Of a stretch of 64,000 nt of DNA, positions 1-10,744 are shown in pieces. Position numbers and translations under genes: made by a program. Under the pieces are notes generated by a model. That model was not told the DNA's origin. It searched no databases and saw nothing but the letters and a program-made list of their open reading frames with translations. The stretch spans positions 167,345,797-167,409,796 of the forward strand of contig CM070874.1 in NCBI GenBank assembly GCA_036365515.1, in the 5' to 3' direction. This stretch comes from Torymus aiolomorphi (Eukaryota > Arthropoda > Insecta > Hymenoptera > Torymidae). Numbering within the stretch: position 1 is the stretch's first letter; each line of letters opens with the position of its first letter.

Positions 1-927
1 AAACCATTATCATCACAATGATCAGCGGAATCAACACTATATATACGTTCATTATAACTATCTAATAACGATACGACAGTTTTATTAATTTTGTTCACGT
101 CTATATTTCGTGCAGCTAATATAACCGATGAGCTCATTTCATCATAAAGGTGATTTCTTATCAAATGTCCATACATATAATTAATGAAATTAGAATCAGT
201 AGTTATAGATCGTTCAGGAATATCAATATTATCATTGTTGTTATTTAAATCACCGTTTCCCACATCAAAAACAAATTTTGAAAATGTAATATCTTCATCT
301 ATAGCTCTCATATTAGTCGTTAACTTAAATTTATGAAACACATTCCACAAAATACTACTTTTGATAGATAAATTTATAACTTCACTTCGAATGCTTCGTG
401 GTAATATAGGTAATTATTGTCTAAAATCTCCACCTAAAATGAAAATTTTACCGCCAAACAATAAATCATTACTCTTTAAAGTCCTGTCCATGATTTCTAA
501 TGCGTATCGCTGAGCCATTGGGGCCTCATCCCAAATAAACACATCTGTTTGCCTAAAAAATTGCCCTTCCTTTGATTGCACGGCGGTATTAGATGAAGAA
601 TCTGATAATAAAGGTGCAGGCATACCTAGTACTTTGTGAACCATCATTCCTTTAGGTAGTAACGTTGCAGCGATTCCAGTAAAAGCCACACAACAAACAT
701 TTTTGCTTTGACTTTTTAGTAAATTATATAATGTTGTACATACAAACGTTTTCCCAGATCCACCAGGGCCATCGATATAAAAACACCGAGCGCTGTTATA
801 ATCAATAACATTTGATACTCTTAAAATCTTATCAACAATTTCTTTTTGATCCCTGTTTAATATGGAATACTGTCTATTTCCCATATCTGCCAAGTTACCA
901 TGCAATTCATTACTATCCTCAATATGG
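1..927 (-). pseudogene. Helitron Pif1-like helicase domain
   Basis: Superfamily 1 DNA helicase part of the Helitron protein, expected to unwind donor DNA during rolling-circle transposition. Walker A GPGGSGKT lies at about 747-770. It is followed by FTGIAATLLPKG, the Walker B-like WDEAP and GGDFRQ. The frame is open from 905 to a TAA at 414-416 directly after GGDFRQ. The same frame then continues open to base 1 with recognisable Pif1 motifs: LPILPRS, LTTNMRA, VILAARNIDVNKIN and NERIYSVDSAD. A single nonsense codon is therefore the only lesion seen in this part. Upstream, the reading resumes beyond the insertion at 928-1293. The family assignment is firm; the product is not functional. Confidence 0.9.
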
Positions 928-986
928 ATAATAAGACTCGGGTGGTGATACTATCAACTTATTTATTCACTAAAATAAATAACGAC

Positions 987-1031
987 GTTTCGGCCCGTAC
1001 AGAACGACGTACGTTACAAGGCCCTCATCAG
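987..1031 (-). ncRNA. Hammerhead ribozyme-like core, left arm
   Basis: Mirror copy of the core in the right arm: the complement of CTGATGAG is at 1024-1031 and of GAAAC at 987-991, with the same GGCC/GGCC stem between. Because the arms are inverted, both cores are read outward from the centre of the palindrome. Confidence 0.6.
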
Positions 1032-1149
1032 GTTTCAATTTAGTTATTTCTACAAAAACAACTTTCAGCAACACGCTAGATGGTAGAGCGGTGAATACCA
1101 TCTAGCGTGTTGCCGAAAGTTGTTTTTGTAGAAATAACTAAATTGGAAC

Positions 1150-1197
1150 CTGATGAGGGCCTTGTAACGTACGTCGTTCTGTACGGGCCGAAACGTC
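1150..1197 (+). ncRNA. Hammerhead ribozyme-like core, right arm
   Basis: CTGATGAG (1150-1157) is followed by GGCC (1158-1161), an inner GTAC-bearing hairpin, GGCC (1186-1189), then GAAAC (1190-1194) and GTC (1195-1197). This is the strand order of a type I hammerhead: core box, stem II, GAAA. Downstream bases 1199-1222 can form a TTATTTATT/AATAAATAA hairpin that might serve in stem III. Stem I and the exact cleavage site were not resolved by eye. Confidence 0.6.
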
Positions 1198-1307
1198 GTT
1201 ATTTATTTTAATGAATAAATAAGTTGATAGTTTCACCACCCGAGCCTTATTATCCAAATTAATCTATGGCTATCACTAGAGTCATTTAATCATTATTCTC
1301 AATATGG

Positions 1308-2040
1308 TTATTCACTACTAATTGAGGCATCGATGGAAAGTTGGCAATATGATTGTCTTCAGCTATCAACATTTCATAAATATTGGAAAAAGCTAAATTG
1401 TAAGCTCTGGTATGATCTCCATATAATCTTAGGAAGTCTTCTGATAAAGCATCTTTAAAATTTTCTCAAAGTTCGTCCGGATGCACAGGTTGACAATGAA
1501 TCAAAATACGTGCAAATAACAGACGTATACTTCCTGGCATCATCCTGGCATCATCCAACTTACAGCTTCCTGCATAGCTCGACTCCATTCCTCATCATCA
1601 TTTATAAGACCTAACGCTAAGCAAGCTTCCGAAAACGTCATATACTGAACACCGTTTACATTTTTTAATTCATCAAAACTTTTTGCGCCTCTACAATTTA
1701 ATAAAAGTAATCTTAATGGAAATAACTCTACCTGACTTGGACTGACGGAATACATACGTCCAATACAATTATAATGTGATTTCCGTTTTGACCATCTAAA
1801 AACTTTCTGACCATTATTATTATGTTCTTTAAAAACATAGTGAGCTAGAATTTCAGCATAAGTGTATTGTCTTGCTGAAAAATCTTGTTTATTCAAATCA
1901 AAATAAGCTAATAATGTAGTGGTTCGATTTAATGCAGCCTCCACAGCAATATCATCATCAATATCATCAATTATAATTGACTGTTGTTGAGGTAAATGAA
2001 CTGCTAAGCTTATGATACTATGACTTTTACACTGTAATGG
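1308..2040 (-). pseudogene. Helitron protein, region between Rep and helicase
   Basis: The open segment 1540-1944 encodes about 134 residues (HNNNGQKVFRWSKRKSHY, then IGRMYSVSPSQVELFPLRLL, then LNVNGVQYMTFSEACLALGL-like text), which is the usual pre-helicase region of Helitron proteins. Below 1540 another frame continues with FKDALSEDFLRLYGDHTRAYN and ANFPSMPQL up to the PLE insertion. Above 1944 the frame is broken before the Rep tyrosine region begins at 2059. At least one frameshift near 1540 makes this a pseudogene. The assignment rests on order and on resemblance to Helitron proteins. Confidence 0.8.
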
Positions 2041-2058
2041 TTTACTTAAAATACGATA

Positions 2059-3245
2059 TCATGCTTCAACTGGGCTAACATATCGCGTTTCTATAAAACT
2101 ACGAACTTCATCATGATTAATTACCCTCTCATTATTTAACTCTTCAACTATGATATTAGCTGCATCGTAACCTTTATAAACATATTTATACAAATATTTC
2201 ATGGACGTTACGCTGCACACTACTTCAACGTTTATATGACAATTGAATATGCGTAATAACCCAGGACAATATGGTACTACAAATCGATTGTCTACAGTTT
2301 GATTACGACGCATAATTTTTTTCCCATCATTTCTTCGTTTATAATTCGGATATTCATCAGGCGACATTTAGTTTCCTCTCGAAATTCTCTTGGGTAATGT
2401 TTCGAACATTGACCGTCAATGATACATCTATTATCACATGGACCATGTATCATATTATTAACCACAGTGTGATACAATATTGGATCTGTCTCAGAATCAG
2501 GAATTTCAGCAGAAATGTATTTATCGATATCATTCACGTTAGATAATTTAAAACCATTTTTTAAAGTAACTAAAATGTGTGCATGAGGTAAACCTCGTTT
2601 CTGAAATTCTACAACATGTACGTGAGCTGAAACTTCGCCGAAATATTTCTTTTTTGTTATTAGCGAGATTAAATATTCTTTTTTTAAATGGAAAACACGA
2701 GCACAGATGTCAGGACGATCTGAAGCCTGTTGACCCGGTAATAAATTATCTTTAATTTCACGCCAGTTAGGATTACACGTCATGGTTATAAACTGATCAG
2801 GTTTTCCTTTCATACGAACTATAGCCATTGCATCTTGTTAATTTTGCATCATATATCTAGGAGAACCAACAAAAGTTGATGGCAATATAACTATTTTACC
2901 TACTTGACAATTCATATAATTTGCAGTATTATTTAAATGCTCAACTAATCCTCGGTATGATTCCACACGCAATTGTTTTTGATTGCGCCGAATATATTCA
3001 ATACGATCCCTCTCGATTTTAACGTAACTATCAACAATCCATTGTTGAAATAATCTACGGCCTAACAAAAATGCATTGAATATATCAGATCTTATGCCTA
3101 TTCTATATTTAACATAAGATCGCCTAGTTACTCGACGATTACTTTGTTCACCTTGTGCATCATTATTATCTACTATGAATGCCCTATTATTTATTTTCGC
3201 TATATTGTGTGACGTCCAGTCAAGGCCGTCAATACTATTAACCAC
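2059..3245 (-). pseudogene. Helitron Rep (HUH endonuclease) domain
   Basis: Rolling-circle initiator part of the Helitron. From the 5' side, 3245-2838 contains RRVTRRSYVKYR and RLFQQWIVDSYVKIERDR and ends at a TAA (2838-2840). The frame continues without shift as QDAMAIVRMKGKPDQF, so this stop replaced a sense codon. Segment 2828-2292 has TMTCNPNW and the metal-binding HUH signature RGLPHAHIL. A frameshift near 2370 leads into segment 2367-2059, with VVPYCPGLL, CHINVEV and the catalytic tyrosine motif KYLYKYVYKGYD. All key Rep residues can be seen, but the gene carries one stop and one frameshift, and is cut at 3246 by the insertion. Confidence 0.9.
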
Positions 3246-4461
3246 TTTGCCCTTTTTAGCCTGGAGTAAACCAAGAGCTAAGGATGGCCAAGTCTTACAA
3301 ACGTTTTATTTGAACTTTTCACTGAAGGAGGGAGGGACAAAAAGGTTAATATGTTTGAGGAGACAAGCAATTCCAGCTCTGCCCATTCGGCACAGAACGA
3401 TCTGAACGCTCCTCGGAAGTGGGTATATATGAAGGACTAAGTTGAGAAAAGATTGGAGAGAAGAAATGATATTCGAAGACAATTTTTTTGACTTACACTT
3501 AGGTTTATTCAGAGTTTCCCTCGCTGGGTTACAAGTGGTGTGCTGGTGGCTGGTCGAGTCCGATGGTGGCGAGGAACTGACTGTTCAACTCTGATGGTAG
3601 CGAGGAACTGGCTAACGGCGGAGGGACGAGGGAAAAGCTTAGTTCGGTTTTCTCCCTCTTCCCTCCCTCGCCAAGTACGGTTTGGGGGTACTCTCCGTGG
3701 GGGAGTTTACAAAGATTTTTGGGGACAGTTGGCTGGTCGCACAAGTATGGGTGGAAAAATAAGGGTGGGCCTAAGGCCCTTTGACGCGGCTAATTGGCTA
3801 CGTGGGGGAAAGGAGCATCCCCCAGCTTTCGGCTGTAGTTTCGACCGTTTCACAGAGATGACGTTACATGTAGTGTTTCTGCGCCTATTTTTCATTAATG
3901 TTAAATACATCGTTTACATAAAAATTCGGTTAACTATTTATTATATAGTATTAATTATTGTATATGAACTTAACAAATGACTTATTTTCTAATTAAATCT
4001 AATTTTGTTGTACAAATTTGCACACACTTAATATTTTGAAACTTCCAAAATACATGGTTTAAAATCTAATTAACTATCGAGTAGAAAATACATATTATTT
4101 ATACATTTGTAAGCTTAAAACTAACTTAAAAATTAATAATAGTGTCAAAAATATAACGAAGTGACAATTTTTATTCATTCCTTTATATAGGAACAGATTT
4201 TATAAATTAAACTAAATTATTCTGGCAAGACGCTTGTATAACAATTGTTATTTATAACTAAATTTTTATGTACCGTTGCAATATATTACACTTTACGAGT
4301 TACAGAACCTATTATTTATTATTGTTGTCAATTATCCTCGTTGTGTAGTAAAAGAAAGAAAAGAACCTGCTTGATTTTTGCAATACTCTGTATTTATATA
4401 TATGTAAGAGATGCAGTTAATACATATGTATCAGAATAAATTCGCGAATACATTTTGCATT

Positions 4462-4463
<2 letters not shown>

Positions 4464-4527
<64 letters not shown>
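4464..4527. repeat. (AT)n microsatellite
   Basis: About 64 bp of uninterrupted AT dinucleotides followed by a short (AC) run. Confidence 0.97.
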
Positions 4528-4537
<10 letters not shown>

Positions 4538-4551
4538 TTTGTTTTAACAGA

Positions 4552-4732
4552 TTTATGGAGCCCTTTTATACACATGAGCATATTTATGGAGCCCGTTTTC
4601 TTTTATGGAGCCCGTTTTCTTTTATGGAGCCCGATCTAGAGTCTATAACCCCAGGGTCCATTATTTCTTTAGTCACTTGCCATAGGGATCTCTGGGCTGT
4701 AGGTACTAATATACAGGGATGGGCTCCATAAA
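4552..4732. repeat. Short inverted-repeat unit with TTTATGGAGCCC ends
   Basis: TTTATGGAGCCC occurs at 4552 and recurs close to 4582, 4600 and 4620 on the plus strand; its complement GGGCTCCATAAA lies at 4721-4732. The block may be a small MITE-like unit with a reiterated left end. Confidence 0.5.
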
Positions 4733-5261
4733 CGGATGGGGGGATAATTATTTATATATATATGCCTATACTTTAGTAAATTTTTATAAATAGTATATGT
4801 AAAAGAGTGTGTAACGTGGTTTTAAGTTAATAACTACAAGTTAAAATGTAAAAATAAAATTAGCTATATGTAAAGTCGAAGGAAGTTGTAACGGTCGAAA
4901 TTTTATGGCTTTTCGGCGACGCGTAGACGCGCATGTGCACAGCTGGGGTGGCCTGCCTTTCGGGGTAAGGTCGTAAAATCTTTCCCTTTTTTTTCACATA
5001 GGAGGAAATGATTTCGCTCTTGATGAAAGTTTCCACTTGTATGGTGTTCTGTTTTTTTTGTTATCTTATTTCGTGGGAAAGGATCGGAATGCAGTGTCTT
5101 GCATCTGCATGACATAAAATCTGACCATTACTTTGTGCGGACCAATGTTTCGAATACGAGAATTCTTTTGGACTGTTTGGAAGAAAGATATATTTTCCCT
5201 TTTTTTTTTTTTTTTAAAGCAGATGTTAAGAGGATTCAACGTAAGGTGGTCGAGAAGACCA

Positions 5262-6519
5262 TCAGACGTTACAATTGTTATGCCAACCTTGCAATCCATG
5301 AGGATAAAACAGAGGATATACCATAGGTTCTACGTTTGGATCCATCGAACTTACTGATTGCAATACACGCGTAGCCTTATTACGGATAGTCACATATGAT
5401 TCAGGAATGTTACCATCGGCTGTAGTAACAAAAACCGCAGCAACCTCATTTGTTCTTTGTAAATTATACCTATTTCGATCATAGCCCGGTTTTAAACTAA
5501 AAATTAGTTGTAATTCAGGTTCCGTATCACTACCCAATAATTGAGGTTGATGATCAATTTCTTCCTTCATCATTAGATATGACTTGGCAAATAAATTATG
5601 TTGTCTTATCATTTACTCTAAACTAGACATTATTTGTTTGTCAGTTCCTGCGTTAACCGCAATTCTATAGTCGATAGCTTCTTGCGGATCTACAATAAAA
5701 AGCTGACCATATTTAGGATAATCATTTTCCGATGGATATAAAGCCTCATTTATTTGGAAATAAATTTGACCTTGTATTTTGAAACAATATGGAGCTCTAC
5801 CTGTTGTAGGCATATCAACTACATTGGCATTAAAAGATGCAAATGAAAATGAACCATTATAATTTCGAGTACGTTCAAAAAATGCTTTACTTTTTTGATA
5901 ATTATTTTCAAATAATGAACGTAACCACAACAATCATTAAATGAATTACCCTTGTTGAACACTTTCTCTGCAGTAAAATGTTTAGCATAAAACATCCATT
6001 TCACCTAAATAGTATTCATCAACATTACTATTTTGTTCCAAAAATCTTCGATTCTCTACATTTCGTTCATGTCGACGATTTTGAAATTCTCTTTCCTCCT
6101 CATCATTACTTTGTCTACTTCTTTTAGTTAAATTTACCTGATTATTATTAGGTTCCAATGTATTTGAATTATTATTGACATTATTATCGCACCGCACCCT
6201 GTATCGTCTTGCTCTTTCATTTCTTAAAACCCGTTGCCTTTCTCGGAATTCCCTTTCCTCGTCAGAAGTACGTCTGATTCTAGCTCTACCGCGACGACGA
6301 TTTTAATCAATAACTTGCTCAATATTGTCATGCTCCATTACATTATTATTAGGTTCCAATGTATTTGAATTATTATTGACATCATTATCGCACCGAGCCC
6401 TGAATCGTCTTTCTCTTTCATTTCTTAAAATCCGTTGCCTTTCTCGGAACTCCCTTTCCTCCTCAGAACTACGTCTGATTCTAGGTCTACCGCGACAACG
6501 ATTTTCATTAAACGATTAA
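5262..6519 (-). pseudogene. Helitron N-terminal part (Cys-rich and N-terminal domain)
   Basis: On the minus strand, 6519-5982 encodes an Arg/Glu-rich leader (REFRERQR-type text) and then EYYLGEMDVLC. A neighbouring frame continues AKHFTAEKVFNKGNSFNDCC. This is the Cys/His pattern found before the Helitron-like N-terminal domain. Segment 5933-5613 contains FASFNANVVDMPTTGRAPYC and FKIQGQIYFQI, then KYGQLFIVDPQEAIDYRI. Segment 5612-5262 contains IRQHNLFAKSYLMMKEEID, PELQLIFSLK and PLFYPHGLQGWH. Frames change at least twice (about 5613 and 5950). The order and motifs match Helitron proteins; the gene is non-functional. Confidence 0.85.
6141..6505 (-). repeat. 201-bp direct duplication in the Helitron leader
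   Basis: The block starting GGTTCCAATGTATTTG occurs at 6151 and again at 6352, and both copies run on similarly for about 160 bp with a few substitutions. The offset of 201 bp is a multiple of three, so the Arg/Glu-rich leader was duplicated in frame. Confidence 0.85.
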
Positions 6520-6719
6520 ACTACTAATATTTAAATGCCGCTAATGATATTTCCAATGAAATATAATATAAATAATAATAAAAAACAATAAATAAGAAAA
6601 GTTAATCAAGCCTTTTTATTAATGCTAATACAAATACTTGTAAAAGTTCAATAATAATCAAAATATAGTTTTTAATTTTTAATCAAAATGGCAAATGTTC
6701 AATAATAGCAGCCAAAGTT

Positions 6720-7370
6720 CAATAGCAAAAATCAGTTCTTATCAGTTCTTTTCAGTTCTAATCAGTAACAATCAATACTCAATAGTGATATCAAAAGTCA
6801 ATAATCGATATTCAATGGTCAATATTCAATTCAATACAATAGTCAATAATCAATAGATATTAATAAACAGACAATAATCAATAACTCCTAATTATTTATT
6901 ATTTATCAGTTCATGTCAGTTCACATAAGTTCATTTCAGATCACATCAGTTCATTTCAGTTCACATCAATTCATTTCAGTTCATATCAGTTCATTTCAGT
7001 TCATTTCTGTTCACATCAATTCATATCAGTTCATTTCAGTTCATTTCAGTTCATATAAATTCTTATCCGTTCTTATCAGTTCATTTCGATTCTTATCAGT
7101 TCTTATCAATAACAGTCAATACTCAATAGAAATATCAAAAATAAATAATTAATAATTAATATTCAATAATCCATAATTAATATTTAATGGTCAATATTCA
7201 ATAGCCAATAATCAATATTTAATGGTGAATATTCAATAAACAATAATCGATATTAAATAGACAATAATCAACAAACAATAATCAATAAACAATAGTCATA
7301 AAACACTAATCAATAGACAATAAGTAATATAATCAATGATCAAAACCCAATAATCAATAACTCGTTTTTC
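6720..7370. repeat. Degenerate minisatellite (TCAGTTCATT) and CAATAATCAATA-type repeats
   Basis: From 6907 to 7110 the plus strand is a run of about 10-bp units close to TCAGTTCATT and TCAGTTCACA. Both flanks (6720-6900 and 7110-7370) are built of CAATAATCAATAT-like units. The open frame across the run is only a product of the repeat. Confidence 0.9.
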
Positions 7371-7566
7371 TTTAATCTTTAGAGAAGATTCAAGTATACA
7401 CCTATTAGATAGATGTATCCTTGCTTGTACACCTGAAAAGCATAATTCACAGCATTAATATTTATTTATATTATATTACTTTAGTATATAGTTTATTCTT
7501 ATATTATAAAAAATAAAGTTCCTTTCGTAACCATACGGCCAGCACTGCTACTTCCTCTCTCCCCCG

Positions 7567-7567
<1 letters not shown>

Positions 7568-7639
<72 letters not shown>

Positions 7640-7643
7640 CACA

Positions 7644-7679
<36 letters not shown>

Positions 7680-7710
7680 TGCACGCCCGCACGCACGCAC
7701 GCACACACAC
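7568..7710. repeat. (CA)n grading into (CACG)n microsatellite
   Basis: About 60 bp of pure CA is followed by CACG units. The Cys/Val/Ala/Arg-rich frames here are artefacts of the repeat. Confidence 0.97.
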
Positions 7711-7822
7711 ATAGCACCCTCAGCTGAAGGCACCTTACCTCCTAGAGAGCCAGTTTCCAACTGAGCCGCGGAGCGCTGCGGCCGGCCTTATATAGCCCCT
7801 GCAGGCTATGTAACAATGCGCA

Positions 7823-8064
<242 letters not shown>

Positions 8065-8203
8065 AGTCTCTCTCTCTAGTCTAGTCTAGTTAGTAATACA
8101 CATAATCTATATATCTATATCTATTTTTAGCGACGTACCGATTTTTAACGTTATATTATTATATCGGCGTTACGCTGACACGTCCATGGATATTAATATG
8201 TAG

Positions 8204-10744
8204 GGGAATAACGCGGACCACAATACAAATACGATTAATGGCTTTAAAACTTTCCATGCTATGGGCGGCATAATGTGTGTCACTCCTTCTTCTGCTATCA
8301 CATCAGAAAATGCAATAAAAAGATTAAGCTCTGTACCAACATCAACAGAAACTGGAAAATTTGGATTTCTTCCTCTCAAGTTATTTGATAGAGGCACATA
8401 AATAGGATTACATAATATAACCGTACAGAATTTTGATCACCTTCGTGATGAATTCGATATTTCCACTGCAGATTTTGTTTGGTTACATCAAAAAAATACA
8501 CGTCCGCTTGAAACGAAAGGATGGAGTGGTTTTCAAGAAGAATGCCATGAAAATATTGATTACAATACATCAAGAATAATACCGATTCCATTCGTAAATC
8601 ATCCTCCTACTGATTACAATACAATATTTACAGTTCTTGTCGAAGCAGCGCAAAGATGCAAATCAAGGGCTCAGGAGTGCTGTTTTGTTACATTCGATCA
8701 GCCTTTATACTTGAAAGCGTGCGAAATAGTTTCTTGTATAGATTCTGCAAATGATCCTTATAATTTAAAATCAATTACAGTACGACTTGGAGGCTTCCAC
8801 ATGCTTATGAGTTTTTTAGGATCTATTGGATTTATTATGAAAGGTTCTGGACTTCAAGAAGCATTTTGCGTCTCATTTGCTGAAAAATCTGCTGAAAAAG
8901 CACTTCAAGGTCATGCTTATTCCAGAGCGATAAGAGGACATACATTAATTCAAGCATCACTTGTTGCTCAAATATTTCAAGAAATTCCTTTAAGTGAAGA
9001 AGAAATTTCTTGCTTGTCTCAATTTACAAAGAACATTAAGAAATCAGATGAAGATTCGAGTGCTTGCTATGATGAAGTAATTCTTATTAAAAAAGGGTTT
9101 ATTGAACAATTACGGAAAATTGAAGAAAGAGGCCCAACTTGTAAATTATGGATACAATATTTCATTATGATAAACATTGTAAAGTGTTTCATTGAAGCTG
9201 AACGTAGTGGGAATTGGGCATTGCACTTGCAATGTGTGAAAAGTATGTTGCCGTACTTCCACGCTAGTGGACATCACTTGTATTCTAAATGTAGCCATAT
9301 GTACCTTCAAGATATGATAGCACTAGAATCCACAATGGATATTTTTGAATACGATAAATTTGCAAAGAGCGGCTTTTTTACGATCAGAAGGTCTGAAAAA
9401 TCATGGTCTGGTATTTTTGCAGATATGACTATCGATCAGGTTTTGATGAAGTCGATGAAAACTAGTGGTGGATTGACCCATGGGCATGGAATTTCCGATA
9501 GTGTTATTGCAAAGTGGATTTTATCTACCATAGCGTTGACTGAGGTATGTAATGAAATGGAAAAATTTTGTAACGTTTCGTTCGATACGTCAGAGCAACA
9601 TATAGACACTCGTGTCACAAGAATAAAAAGAGATACGTCAGATTTGGAGAAAATTAATGAATTTTTCGAAAAGTACAATCCATTCGTACAATCAAAATTT
9701 GTAATGTCTATTTACTCTGGAATAGTCGGGAATGAAAGCATAAACTGTTATAATGCGTATAAAGAAGGAATAAAAGTATTGCAGAGCCATATTGGAAAAT
9801 CTTTTGGAAGTATAAAATCTTCATCAAAAAATAATGTTCGGTCCCTTCTCTCCATGACATCCAGTATAAAAATTGGAGGCGACGTCGTCACAATAAATCC
9901 GCTGTTAAGTTTTCAGCGAATTTCTTTGAATTTAAAAAATCAAGAAGATATGAAAAAGTATCTGCAATATGAACTCGCACCAATCCCACTTTCTCTGTTT
10001 GATGAGAATGGAATGCGCAAAACCTCAAAATCCAGTTTTTATGACAATTTTGAGTGTTTACCTCAGCCTCCAGTATTAATGCAAACGACATTTTTGTTCT
10101 TGACAGCGGCAGTCTGCTGCACCGTGTTGTTTGGCAACGCAACCTCCTTATCAAAGAAATTATTGATAAATATGTTCGATACGTACAACAATATAAGAAA
10201 GCAACAGTAGTATTTGATGGATATCCCGAAGATACAAGCAGTAATTTGAAAACGTGGGAGCGATTGAGACGGCAACGAACAATGTATCTCGAGAAATTCA
10301 TTTTGATGAGAACACAAAAATCACTGAAAAGCAGGCGAATTTTTTGTCAAATAATAGCAATAAGAAAAGGCTTATTAGTATGCTTTCTGTTGAATTACAA
10401 AATGCTGGATTTGAAACTAAGATAGCTGAAGAAGATGCAGATTCATTAATTATCGAAACAGCGGCAAATCTGACTGCAGTAAATAACATTGTTATAGTTG
10501 GGGACGATGTAGATTTAATTGTACTCCTAACGCAATTGATTCCCAGTACAAAGAATATTTTCTTATTGAAAAAAGGAAAAGGACGAGATGTAGATCAATG
10601 GTATTCCAATAACAGCTTTAAATATCCAGAGTTATCAAAATATGTAGCTTTTTTCACGCTGTATCGGGCTGTGATACAGTCTCTTCATTTTATAAACAAG
10701 GGAAGACTAAATTAGTAAAAATATTTAGTTATATTCAGTTATAA
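8204..10744 (+). pseudogene. Broken gene of an uncharacterised family ending in a PIN/FEN-like nuclease region
   Basis: A single frame runs from 8204 to about 10060 with one in-frame TAA (8399-8401). It includes FKTFHAMGGIMCVTP, WSGFQEECHENIDYN and VTVRLGGFHMLMSFLGSIG-like text; the ATG at 8711 is internal to it. A frameshift near 10060 leads to DIFVLDSGSLLHRVVW and ATVVFDGYPED. A second near 10290 leads to NFLSNNSNKKRLI, EEDADSLIIETA and VGDDVDLIVLL. A third near 10655 gives HAVSGCDTVSSFYKQGK, ending at 10744. The acidic clusters plus the GCD...GK element resemble the order of PIN/FEN/XPG-type nucleases. That is my inference, not an established annotation. I recall similar uncharacterised multi-copy proteins in invertebrates but cannot name a family. 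The 5' end is lost near the TC repeat. Confidence 0.7.

Larger units (their letters stand above)
928..1293. mobile_element. Palindromic Penelope-like terminal repeat pair (inverted pLTRs) inserted in the Helitron
   Basis: Two arms (about 928-1090 and 1093-1255) are almost perfect reverse complements, followed by a 38-nt non-palindromic extension (1256-1293). The insertion is flanked by a 14-bp direct repeat, TATCCTCAATATGG at 914-927 and TATTCTCAATATGG at 1294-1307. The Helitron frame reads HIE on both sides, which confirms the duplicated target. Each arm carries CTGATGAG and GAAACG separated by a GGCC/GGCC stem, the hammerhead core known from PLE pLTRs. The layout (inverted pLTRs, short one-sided extension, long TSD) matches the complete PLE at 31146-34159. 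No protein is encoded here. Confidence 0.75.
3246..5261. other. Unidentified 2-kb insertion splitting the Helitron N-terminus
   Basis: Helitron coding stops after PHGLQGWHNN (minus strand, about 5262) and resumes near 3200, so about 2 kb lies between parts that should be adjacent. The segment holds a GC-richer stretch (3520-3850) with short open frames on both strands, a GGTATATATGAAGG TATA-like site at 3421, an (AT)n run, and a palindrome with TTTATGGAGCCC ends. No transposase or RT motif is visible, and I could not find a confident TSD or terminal repeats. It could be a solo LTR plus smaller insertions. Confidence 0.5.
1..6519 (-). mobile_element. Autonomous-type Helitron, decayed and interrupted, running off the left window edge
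   Basis: Read on the minus strand from about 6519 towards 1, the segments give the usual order of a Helitron Rep/helicase protein: Cys-rich N-terminus, N-terminal domain, HUH Rep with its tyrosine motif, then a Pif1-type helicase. Two insertions split it, at 928-1293 and 3246-5261. Frameshifts and stop codons show it is inactive. The helicase still reads out of the window at base 1, so the 3' terminus (CTRR plus hairpin) is not visible. I did not find a convincing 5' TC terminus near 6520. Confidence 0.9.
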
